Shown here: piece after piece, positions 35,394 through 42,425 of the stretch
How the letters are laid out: the number at the start of each line of letters is the position of its first letter
Numbering within the stretch: the stretch's first letter is position 1
Source: JAOUEA01 sp963790335
Lineage (GTDB): Bacteria > Actinomycetota > UBA4738 > HRBIN12
DNA: 64,000 nt
Assembly: GCA_963790335.1 (NCBI GenBank)
Contig: CAWBOB010000003.1
Coordinates: 224,957 to 288,956 of the forward strand
Reading direction: 5' to 3'
Notes under the pieces: model-generated
Database searches by the model: none
Told to the model about the DNA's origin: nothing
The model's input: only the letters and a program-made list of their open reading frames with translations
Position numbers and translations under genes: made by a program

Positions 35394-36380
35394 ATGCAGA
35401 AGCGTGCGGTCGTCGGCGGGGCCGGCGGATTCATCGGACACCACATGGTCCGATACCTCAAGGACAAGGGCTACTGGGTCCGCGGCGTCGACATCAAGGA
35501 GCCCGAGTACGAGCCCTCGGCAGCCGATGAGTTCCTGGTGCTCGACCTTCGCGAGTGGGAGAACTGCCTGGCCGCCACGGCCGATGTCGAGGAGGTCTAC
35601 CAGCTCGCCGCCGACATGGGCGGCATCGGCTACATCACCGGCAACCGGGTCGAGATCGCCCGCAACAACGTGCTGATCAACGCCCACATGCTCGAGGCGG
35701 CGTACCAGAACGGGGTCACGCGCCACTTCTACTCGTCCAGCGCATGCATCTACCCGATGTACAAGCAGCACGACCCGGACGTCACGCCGCTCAAGGAGGA
35801 GGACGCCTACCCGGCCGATCCCGAGGAAGGCTACGGCTGGGAGAAGCTTTACTCCGAGAAGCTGTGTCAGTACTACCAGGAGGAGGGCAAGCTCGAGACG
35901 CGGGTGGCCCGCTTCCACAACATCTACGGTCCCCTGGGCACCTACGAGGGTGGCCGTGAGAAGGCGCCAGCCGCGATCAGCCGGAAGGTCGCGCTCTCGG
36001 TCGACGGCGACGACATCGAGATCTGGGGTGATGGTCAGCAGACCCGGTCGTTCACCTACGTCGACGACTGCGTCGAGGGCATCTTCCGCATCGCGCAGAG
36101 CGATCACTGGGAGCCGTTGAACCTGGGCTCGGACCGCCTCGTCACGATCGATCAGCTGGTCGATCTGGTCAGCAACGTGGCCGGCAAGACGCTCGTGAAG
36201 CAGCACGACCTCGACAAGCCGCAGGGGGTGCGAGGTCGCAACTCCGACAACGACCGGTGCAAGGCCGCACTCGGATGGTCGCCGGAGGTCACCCTCGAAG
36301 ACGGCCTGAAGGAGACCTACGCCTGGATCGAGGGCCAGCTCGACGCTGCGGGCCGGCTGCCGGTGAAGGCGGCCAGCTAG
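35394..36380 (+). CDS. GDP-mannose 3,5-epimerase-like SDR
   Basis: 328 residues. Strongly like plant GDP-mannose 3,5-epimerase, which makes GDP-L-galactose and GDP-L-gulose. Shared segments: VVGGAGGFIGHH, LAADMGGIGYI, YSSSACIYP, GYGWEKLYSEKLC, RFHNIYGPLGTYEGGREKAPAA, EIWGDGQQTRSFTYVDDCVEGIFRI and VRGRNSDN. The active-site residues I recall for the Arabidopsis enzyme (Cys145, Tyr174, Lys178, Lys217) all map with one constant offset to C118, Y147, K151 and K190. GDP-sugar specificity is inferred from this. An AAGGAAG site precedes ATG 35394. Confidence 0.85.
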   Translation: MQKRAVVGGAGGFIGHHMVRYLKDKGYWVRGVDIKEPEYEPSAADEFLVLDLREWENCLAATADVEEVYQLAADMGGIGYITGNRVEIARNNVLINAHMLEAAYQNGVTRHFYSSSACIYPMYKQHDPDVTPLKEEDAYPADPEEGYGWEKLYSEKLCQYYQEEGKLETRVARFHNIYGPLGTYEGGREKAPAAISRKVALSVDGDDIEIWGDGQQTRSFTYVDDCVEGIFRIAQSDHWEPLNLGSDRLVTIDQLVDLVSNVAGKTLVKQHDLDKPQGVRGRNSDNDRCKAALGWSPEVTLEDGLKETYAWIEGQLDAAGRLPVKAAS

Positions 36381-36409
36381 CGCCCGATCCCGTCGCTCCA
36401 CCGAAGGCC

Positions 36410-36435
36410 GAAGGGTCCCCGTCAGGGGGCCCTTC
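36410..36435 (+). terminator. Terminator after the GME-like gene
   Basis: GAAGGGTCCCC pairs with GGGGGCCCTTC (one T-G pair) across a GTCA loop: an 11-pair stem 30 bases after the stop codon. It lies between this gene and the groES promoter. Confidence 0.75.
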
Positions 36436-36478
36436 GCGCGTTCGGCCTCCGGCGCTCGTTCCGCCGTGCCATGCCACG

Positions 36479-36508
36479 TTGACCCCCTGGCACTCTCATG
36501 GCTATCCT
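36479..36508 (+). promoter_or_regulatory. groESL promoter
   Basis: TTGACC (36479-36484) and TATCCT (36503-36508) with an 18-base spacer. Transcription would begin inside the CIRCE element that follows, the standard heat-shock arrangement. Confidence 0.8.
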
Positions 36509-36509
36509 G

Positions 36510-36536
36510 TTAGCACTCACCCCACGTGAGTGCTAA
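36510..36536 (+). promoter_or_regulatory. CIRCE operator (HrcA site)
   Basis: TTAGCACTC, nine bases, then GAGTGCTAA: a perfect match to the CIRCE consensus, overlapping the expected start of transcription of groES-groEL. HrcA would repress here and release on heat stress; hrcA itself is not in the window. Confidence 0.97.
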
Positions 36537-36580
36537 CCGGCAGGGAACGATCCACCGACCGCAAGGAGGAGCAGAGCATC

Positions 36581-36883
36581 ATGGCGGACTTCAAGCTGAA
36601 GCCCCTCGACGATCGCATCATCGTGCAGGCGAACGAGGGTGACCAGACCACCGCGTCGGGCCTGGTCATCCCCGACACCGCCAAGGAGAAGCCCCAGGAG
36701 GGCACCGTTGTCGCGGTCGGTCCGGGACGGTTCAACGAGGACGGCGACGAGCGCGTGCCGATGGACGTCGCCACCGGCGACACGGTCATCTACTCGAAGT
36801 ACGGCGGCACCGAGGTCAAGGTCGAGGGCGAGGACTACCTCATCCTGTCCGCGCGCGACGTGCTCGCCGTGGTCTCCAGGTAA
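36581..36883 (+). CDS. groES: Co-chaperonin GroES
   Basis: Lid of the GroEL chamber. ATG 36581 behind AAGGAGGA gives 100 residues: FKLKPLDDRIIVQANEGDQTTASGLVIPDTAKEKPQEG with the mobile loop, then the signature up to YLILSARDVLAVVSR. The upstream in-frame start at 36530 lies within the CIRCE element and is rejected. Confidence 0.98.
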   Translation: MADFKLKPLDDRIIVQANEGDQTTASGLVIPDTAKEKPQEGTVVAVGPGRFNEDGDERVPMDVATGDTVIYSKYGGTEVKVEGEDYLILSARDVLAVVSR

Positions 36884-36961
36884 CACCCATCAGGACCGGG
36901 ACCCGCGCCGACGAGCGACGGGTCCCGTTCCATCTCGAACCACAGACGAAGGAGGTCCACA

Positions 36962-38575
36962 GTGGCGTCCAAGCTGCTGAAGTTCGGTGAGGAAGCGCGT
37001 CGCGGGCTCGAGGCCGGCGTCGACAAGCTCGCCGACGCGGTCGCGATCACGCTCGGCCCCAAGGGTCAGAACGTCGTGCTCGACAAGAAGTGGGGAGCCC
37101 CCACGATCACGAACGACGGCGTGACGATCGCGAAAGAGATCGAGCTCGACGACCCGTGGGAGAACATGGGCGCCCAGCTCACGAAGGAAGTCGCGACGAA
37201 GACCAACGACGTCGCGGGCGACGGCACCACGACGGCCACGGTGCTCGCCCGGGCGATGGTCAAGGGCGGCATGAAGAACGTGGCGGCCGGGGCGAACCCC
37301 ATGGCGCTGAAGCGGGGGATCGAGAAGGCCGTCGAGAGCGCGGTCGAGTCGATCGCGAACGAGGCCAAGGAGGTCGAGACCAAGGAGGAGATCGCGCAGG
37401 TCGCTTCGATCTCGGCCGCGGACCCGGCGATCGGCGAGACGATCGCGGAAGCGCTCGACAAGGTCGGCAAGGACGGGGTCATCACGGTCGAGGAGTCGAA
37501 CACCTTCGGCATCGAGCTCGAGTTCACCGAGGGCATGCAGTTCGACAAGGGCTACATCTCGCCGTACTTCATCACCGACCCCGACCGGCAGGAAGCCGTG
37601 CTCGAGGAGCCGTACATCCTGGTCGTGAACAAGAAGGTCTCGAGCGTGCAGGAGCTCGTGCCCGTGCTCGAGAAGGTGATGCAGGGCGGCAAGCCGCTCG
37701 TGATCATCGCCGAGGACATCGAGGGTGAAGCGCTCGCGACCCTCGTGGTCAACAAGATCCGCGGCACGTTCAACGCGGCCGCCGTCAAGGCCCCCGGGTT
37801 CGGAGACCGTCGCAAGGCCATGCTGCAGGACATCGCGATCCTCACGGGCGCCGAGGTGATCTCCGAGGAAGTGGGCCTCAAGCTCGAGAACGCCGACGTG
37901 AATCTGCTCGGTCAGGCCCGCAAGGTGGTCATCACCAAGGACGACACGACCATCGTCGAGGGCCAGGGAGATGCAGACGCTGTGAGCGGGCGCATCAACC
38001 AGATCAAGGCCGAGATCGACAAGACCGACTCCGACTGGGACCGCGAGAAGCTCCAGGAGCGACTCGCGAAGCTCTCGGGCGGCGTTGCGGTCATCAAGGT
38101 CGGCGCGGCCACCGAGGTCGAGCTCAAGGAGAAGAAGCACCGCATCGAGGATGCCGTGAGCGCGACCCGCGCAGCGGTGGAAGAGGGCATCGTGCCCGGC
38201 GGCGGCGTCACGCTGATCCGGGCCGAAGCCGGGCTCGACAAGCTCGACCTCGATGGTGACGAAGCGACCGGGGGGCGCATCGTGCGCAATGCCTTGAGCG
38301 AGCCGGCGCGGCGTATCGCGCAGAACGCCGGCTACGAGGGCTCGGTCGTGGTGCAGCAGCTGCGCAGCGAGGGCGACGGCAAGGGATTCGACGCCGCGAC
38401 CGGTGAGTGGGTCGACATGGTCAAGGCCGGCATCATCGATCCGGCCAAGGTCACACGGTCGGCGCTGCAGAACGCCGCGTCGATCGCCGCGATCGTGCTG
38501 ACGGCAGAGTCGGCTGTGGTGGAGAAGCCCGAGGAAGACGAGCCCGCCGCCGACGGCCACGGCCACGCGCACTGA
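36962..38575 (+). CDS. groEL: Chaperonin GroEL with His-rich tail
   Basis: 537 residues. ATPase residues in GDGTTTATVLARAMV, apical segment YISPYFITD, and the signature AAVEEGIVPGGGVTLIRA are intact. The C-terminus EEDEPAADGHGHAH is His-rich instead of the Gly-Gly-Met repeat, as in many actinobacterial GroEL1 copies. GTG start behind GAAGGAGG. It shares the CIRCE-controlled transcript with groES. Confidence 0.98.
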   Translation: MASKLLKFGEEARRGLEAGVDKLADAVAITLGPKGQNVVLDKKWGAPTITNDGVTIAKEIELDDPWENMGAQLTKEVATKTNDVAGDGTTTATVLARAMVKGGMKNVAAGANPMALKRGIEKAVESAVESIANEAKEVETKEEIAQVASISAADPAIGETIAEALDKVGKDGVITVEESNTFGIELEFTEGMQFDKGYISPYFITDPDRQEAVLEEPYILVVNKKVSSVQELVPVLEKVMQGGKPLVIIAEDIEGEALATLVVNKIRGTFNAAAVKAPGFGDRRKAMLQDIAILTGAEVISEEVGLKLENADVNLLGQARKVVITKDDTTIVEGQGDADAVSGRINQIKAEIDKTDSDWDREKLQERLAKLSGGVAVIKVGAATEVELKEKKHRIEDAVSATRAAVEEGIVPGGGVTLIRAEAGLDKLDLDGDEATGGRIVRNALSEPARRIAQNAGYEGSVVVQQLRSEGDGKGFDAATGEWVDMVKAGIIDPAKVTRSALQNAASIAAIVLTAESAVVEKPEEDEPAADGHGHAH

Positions 38576-38607
38576 CGCGATCCCGTCGGTCGGATCGACC
38601 GCACCGT

Positions 38608-38640
38608 GCTGAGGGGCGGGCCTTCGGCCCGCCCCTCAGC
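38608..38640. terminator. Terminator after groEL
   Basis: A perfect 15-pair stem, GCTGAGGGGCGGGCC and its complement, with a TTC loop, 32 bases after the groEL stop. Very stable intrinsic hairpin without a T run. Confidence 0.85.
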
Positions 38641-38686
38641 GTCGGGGTCGCCGTCACGGGGCTCGCCCGCGACGCGCGGGCGAGCC

Positions 38687-38692
38687 TAGACT
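38687..38692 (+). promoter_or_regulatory. Possible -10 box for leaderless dehydrogenase
   Basis: TAGACT ends 7 bases before ATG 38700 (4 before GTG 38697). No Shine-Dalgarno sequence, suggesting a leaderless transcript. Confidence 0.4.
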
Positions 38693-38699
38693 CCAGGTG

Positions 38700-39756
38700 A
38701 TGCTGGAGCGATCGTTCCGAGACTGGGACGGCGAGCACGTCGTCGTCCGGTATGACCGGCCGTCGGGAACGTGGATGCTCATCGGTGTGCACTCGACGGT
38801 GCTCGGTCCGGCGGTCGGCGGTACCCGCATGAAGGAGTACCCATCGGTCGAGGACGCGTTCGCCGACGTCCTGCGGCTGTCGCAGGCCATGACCATGAAG
38901 CAGTCAGCGGCCGGCCTCGATCTCGGGGGCGGGAAGGCGGTCCTCGCCGTGCCGAGGGTGCCGGAACCGGGTTCCCGCGAGCGGCGCGATCTGCTCCTGC
39001 GGTACGGGGAGCTGGTCGAGTCGATGGACGGGAGATACGTGACCGCCGCCGACATCAACACCGGCGAGGACGATCTCGACATCGTCGGCGAACGGACTGA
39101 TCACGTGTTGGGTCGGTCCGTGGCCTGCGGGGGCTCGGGCAGTTCGGCCGGTGCGACCGCGACCGGCGTGTTCCACGGCATCCTGGCGACCTCGCGCGCG
39201 GTCTTCGGCGACGACGACATGGCCGATCGGTGCGTGCTGGTCCAAGGGGTGGGAGCCGTCGGTGCTCGGCTGGCCGAGCTCCTGCGTGACGCGGGCGCAC
39301 GGCTGATCCTGGCCGATCTCGACGACGTTCGTGCCGGCGAGTCTCGCGCGGCAACTGGGTGCGTCGGCGATCGCAGCCCACCGGGTGTTCGACACGGAGT
39401 GCGATGTGTTCGCTCCGTGCGCGACGGGCGGCGTGCTCTCGGCGGAGACGATCCCGCTGCTGCGCTGCCGCATCGTTGCCGGTGCGGCGAACAACCAGCT
39501 CGCCACGCCGTGGGACGCCGACCGGCTCCACGCCAGAGGCATCCTCTACGCGCCCGACTACGTGATCAACGCCGGCGGCGTGATCCACCTGGTGGGCTCT
39601 GAACGCCTCGGGTGGAGCCAGGACCGGATGAACTCGAGGCTCGAAGCCATCGGCGACACGCTCACCGAGATCTACGTGCGCGCCGCGGGCGAGGGCACGA
39701 CGCCTGCCGCCACCGCCGACCGGCTCGCGAGGGAACGCATCGCCGCGGCGGTGTGA
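38700..39756 (+). CDS. Glu/Leu/Phe/Val dehydrogenase (leucine dehydrogenase-like, one-base frameshift)
   Basis: NAD-dependent oxidative deamination of a branched-chain or aromatic amino acid. The substrate domain has VGGTRMKEYPSVEDAFADVLRLSQAMTMK and the catalytic Lys in GLDLGGGKAVL; TAADINTGEDDLDIV and GSSAGATATGVFHGI follow, then the Rossmann motif VQGVGAVGARLAELL. At about 39333-39338 there is one extra base; the other frame continues SLARQLGASAIAAHRVFDTECDVFAPCATGGVLS to NAGGVIHLVG. Restored length about 351 residues. Leucine or valine is the best guess for substrate. Confidence 0.88.
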
Positions 39757-39768
39757 ACCGGGGCCGCC

Positions 39769-40167
39769 TCAGACCAGTGGCTTCTCCTGGCCCGCGATGC
39801 CCATGCCCGTCAGGAGCCCAGCGCCGAAGCCTCCGTTGACGGCGGCGAGCATCCAGAAGGGCCAGACGGGAGCGCCTTGGGGCACGTCGAAGAGGGCGTT
39901 GAGGGCGAACACCGTGGCGGTGCCGGCCTCGAGCAGCGCGAACGCCCACGACCACCACCAGAGATCGTCGATCTTCTGCGCCACCAGCACCATCAGCAGG
40001 GCGAGCACGAAGCCCATCACGGCTGCCGCTCGCACCCACACGTGGTCGCCGAGCGCCGGCTGGCCGAACACGTCTTCGAGCACCCATCGAGGCACGAGAC
40101 CGACGGCGAGGCTCCAGACGACCCACAAGCCGGCCTGGATCTTCAGCAGCCGTCGCAGAAGCTTCAC
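39769..40167 (-). CDS. Four-helix membrane protein of unknown function
   Basis: 132 residues from a GTG behind GGGGAGG; a longer frame upstream has no support. Four predicted membrane helices: AGLWVVWSLAVGLVPRWVL, VRAAAVMGFVLALLMVLVA, WWWSWAFALLEAGTATVFAL and VWPFWMLAAVNGGFGAGLL. It resembles small DUF-type integral membrane proteins, none of which I can name. Convergent with the dehydrogenase (12 bases apart) and divergent from the phosphodiesterase operon. Confidence 0.7.
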   Translation of the reverse strand: MKLLRRLLKIQAGLWVVWSLAVGLVPRWVLEDVFGQPALGDHVWVRAAAVMGFVLALLMVLVAQKIDDLWWWSWAFALLEAGTATVFALNALFDVPQGAPVWPFWMLAAVNGGFGAGLLTGMGIAGQEKPLV

Positions 40168-40211
40168 GGATCGCCTCCCCTCAGCCGGTGGGCCGGGTTT
40201 CGGCCGATTGG

Positions 40212-40217
40212 TAGGAT
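40212..40217 (+). promoter_or_regulatory. Possible -10 box for the uORF-phosphodiesterase operon
   Basis: TAGGAT fits the TANNNT pattern and lies about 95 bases before the first mini-ORF; the -35 region is not clear. It sits in the divergent gap after the membrane protein. Confidence 0.35.
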
Positions 40218-40312
40218 ACGCACACCGCAGCGCCACCCGTCGCGTCAGCGCGTCGGTGGGCACGCGCATCGAGGCCCGGCGCATCGTTCCCGATCCAGCG
40301 AGAGGAATCAGC

Positions 40313-40351
40313 ATGCAGCAAGCGCTCAAGGACCGGAGGGGTAGCGCATGA
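40313..40351 (+). CDS. Upstream mini-ORF 1 (12 residues)
   Basis: Encodes MQQALKDRRGSA. It has its own AGAGGA site and its stop overlaps the start of mini-ORF 2 as ATGA. An internal GGAGGGG, in the codons for Arg-Arg-Gly, is the ribosome binding site of the next ORF. Translation is not proven. Confidence 0.4.
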   Translation: MQQALKDRRGSA

Positions 40352-40386
40352 GGAAAGCGCTCAAGGACCGGAGGGGTAGCGCATGA
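40320..40386 (+). repeat. 35-base tandem duplication spanning a ribosome binding site and start codon
   Basis: A 32-base unit beginning AAGCGCTCAAGGACCGGAGG at 40320 recurs exactly at 40355, with three spacer bases. Start codons at 40313, 40348 and 40383 are thus spaced exactly 35 bases apart, each later one preceded by the same GGAGGGG site. Confidence 0.9.
40348..40386 (+). CDS. Upstream mini-ORF 2 (12 residues)
   Basis: Encodes MRKALKDRRGSA, differing from mini-ORF 1 only at residues 2 and 3. Its stop overlaps the phosphodiesterase ATG as ATGA, so ribosomes finishing here could reinitiate on the main gene. Confidence 0.4.
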   Translation: MRKALKDRRGSA

Positions 40387-41780
40387 CCGACGGTCCCAGG
40401 GTGGCGATCATCGGCCTCGACTGCGGCGCTCCCCAGCTCCTCTTCGAAGATCTCGCCGACGAGGTGCCGAACCTGCGGAAGATCTTCGCCAACGGCATGT
40501 ACGGCGATCTCGCGAGCATCACCCCGCCGATCACCGTTCCCGCATGGGCGTGCGCGATGACGGGCAAGACGCCCGGCCAGCTCGGCATCTACGGGTTCCG
40601 CAACCGCAAGGACACGAGCTACGACGGGCTGCAGGTGGCCACGTCGCTCTCCGTGAAGGAGCCGGCGGTCTGGGATTCGCTGGGCGCGGCGGGCAAGCGC
40701 TCGCTGCTCATCGGCGTCCCGCCCGGATTCCCGCCCCCGAAGGAGTTCCCGGGGTGGCGGGTGGCCTGCTTCCTCACACCCCCGAGCGCCGAGCGATACG
40801 CGTTCCCCGCCGAGCTCGAGACCGAGATCGAAGACGAGCTGGGCGAGGACGACTACATCTTCGACATCCCGAACTTCCGCCAGCAGGGCGCCGATTTCGT
40901 GATGGATCAGATCTTCAAGATGACCGAGCGCCGCTTCAAGGTCGCGCGCCGGCTGCTCAAGACCAAGCCATGGGACTTCTTCATGATGGTCGAGATGGGC
41001 CTCGACCGGCTCCACCACTGCTTCTGGCAGTTCTACGATCCACGCCACCCCCTCTACGAGCCGGGCAACAAGTACGAATCCGTCTTCCACGACTACTACC
41101 GCTACCTCGACAAGGAGATCGGCACGATCCTCGAGGTGCTGCCCGAAGATGTGGTCACCATCGCGATGAGCGACCACGGCGCCCGGCCGATGATGGGTGG
41201 ACTCTGCTTCAACGACTGGCTGATCCAGGAGGGCTACCTGGTGCTCGCCGACCCGGTGCGCGAGCTCACGCCGATCGCGAAGGCCGACATCGACTGGAGT
41301 CGCACGGTGGCGTGGGGCGATGGAGGCTACTACGGGCGGTGCTTCCTCAACGTGAAGGGACGGGAGCCGAAGGGCATCGTCGAGCCCGCGGGGTACGAGG
41401 CGTTGCGCAACGAGATCATCACGAAGCTCGAAGCGCTTCCGGGGCCCGACGGCGCGCCCATGGGCACCAAGGTGCACAAGCCGCAGGACGTCTATCCCGA
41501 GGTCCGCGGTGTCGCGCCGGACCTGATCGTGTACTTCGGCGATCTCGACTGGCGCTCGGTGGGCGCGGTCGGCAACAGCAGCATCTACACCTTCGAGAAC
41601 GACACGGGAACCGACGGCGCCAACCACGATCGCACCGCGTTCTTCTCGATGGTCAACCTGCCGGGCCAGGCCAAGGGACGGATCGAGGGCATGAACCTCG
41701 TCGATGTCGGCCCTTCGGTGCTGTCCCTCTACGACATCGAGGCGCCGGCCGGCGCCGCCGGAAGGAGCTTCCTGCAGTGA
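40383..41780 (+). CDS. Alkaline-phosphatase-superfamily phosphodiesterase/nucleotide pyrophosphatase
   Basis: 465 residues, cytosolic by lack of signal peptide. N-terminal metal motif VAIIGLDCGAPQLLFEDL with the nucleophile region SITPPITVPAWACAMTG (Thr), and later metal ligands in MVEMGLDRLHHCFWQF, AMSDHGARPMMGG and GANHDRTAFF. This is the type I phosphodiesterase/nucleotide pyrophosphatase pattern, related to AP-type phosphomutases and sulfatases; the substrate is unknown. It overlaps the APS kinase by 4 bases, so the two probably act in one pathway. Confidence 0.85.
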   Translation: MTDGPRVAIIGLDCGAPQLLFEDLADEVPNLRKIFANGMYGDLASITPPITVPAWACAMTGKTPGQLGIYGFRNRKDTSYDGLQVATSLSVKEPAVWDSLGAAGKRSLLIGVPPGFPPPKEFPGWRVACFLTPPSAERYAFPAELETEIEDELGEDDYIFDIPNFRQQGADFVMDQIFKMTERRFKVARRLLKTKPWDFFMMVEMGLDRLHHCFWQFYDPRHPLYEPGNKYESVFHDYYRYLDKEIGTILEVLPEDVVTIAMSDHGARPMMGGLCFNDWLIQEGYLVLADPVRELTPIAKADIDWSRTVAWGDGGYYGRCFLNVKGREPKGIVEPAGYEALRNEIITKLEALPGPDGAPMGTKVHKPQDVYPEVRGVAPDLIVYFGDLDWRSVGAVGNSSIYTFENDTGTDGANHDRTAFFSMVNLPGQAKGRIEGMNLVDVGPSVLSLYDIEAPAGAAGRSFLQ

Positions 41781-42424
41781 GCGAACAGTCACCGTCCGAC
41801 CACGACGGCTTCACCATCTGGTTCACCGGACTCTCGGGTTCGGGGAAGTCGACGATCGCCGAGATGCTCTTCCACGAGCTGCGTGCTCGAGGGCTGAGGA
41901 CCGAGATCCTCGACGGCGACGAAGTGCGCAAGAACCTCTCCAAAGGCTTGGGGTTCTCCAAGGAAGACCGCGACACGAACATCATGCGCATCGGGTTCGT
42001 GGCGGATCTGCTGACTCGCAACGGTGTCGCGACGATCTGCTGCCCGATCAGCCCGTACAAGGAGACGCGCGACGCCTGCCGCGAGATGATCGGCGAGTTC
42101 GTCGAGGTCTACGTGCACGCGACGGTCGACGAGATCGCGGCGCACCGCGACCCGAAGGGCCTCTACAAGAAGGCACTCGCGGGTGAGATCAAGGAGTTCA
42201 CCGGCGTCAGTCCGGACGCCCCGTACGAGGTGCCCGAGCACCCGGAGATCACGGTCGACACGTTGAGCCAGGCGCCCGAGGACTCGTTGCAGCACGTGCT
42301 CACCCGGCTGAAGGAGCTCGGGCGTATCGACGACGACGCCGTGCTCGTGACCGGCGACCGTGCGCACTCGGGCATGACCGACCTGCGGGTGACCGAGGCC
42401 GGCACCGTGGTCAAGGAGCACTGA
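41777..42424 (+). CDS. cysC: Adenylylsulfate (APS) kinase
   Basis: Phosphorylates APS to PAPS. GTG 41777 overlaps the phosphodiesterase stop; 215 residues. P-loop FTGLSGSGKSTIAEML (about 16-31), ILDGDEVRKNLSKGLGFSKEDRDTN (APS-binding loop), CPISPYKETRDACREMIGEF, and DPKGLYKKALAGEIKEFTGVSPDAPYEVPEHPEI. No ATP sulfurylase (cysD/cysN) is in the window. With no reductive sulfate genes nearby, PAPS for sulfation is as likely as assimilation. Confidence 0.93.
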   Translation: MSEQSPSDHDGFTIWFTGLSGSGKSTIAEMLFHELRARGLRTEILDGDEVRKNLSKGLGFSKEDRDTNIMRIGFVADLLTRNGVATICCPISPYKETRDACREMIGEFVEVYVHATVDEIAAHRDPKGLYKKALAGEIKEFTGVSPDAPYEVPEHPEITVDTLSQAPEDSLQHVLTRLKELGRIDDDAVLVTGDRAHSGMTDLRVTEAGTVVKEH

Positions 42425-42425
42425 C

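Noticed and set aside
40320..40386. CRISPR-like repeat
   Set aside because: Only two copies, a three-base spacer, and each copy contains a ribosome binding site and start codon; better explained as a tandem duplication of a translation start.
40544..42424. Hydrolase-APS kinase fusion of 626 residues
   Set aside because: The upstream part is the phosphodiesterase gene read out of frame; cysC has its own GTG start overlapping the preceding stop.
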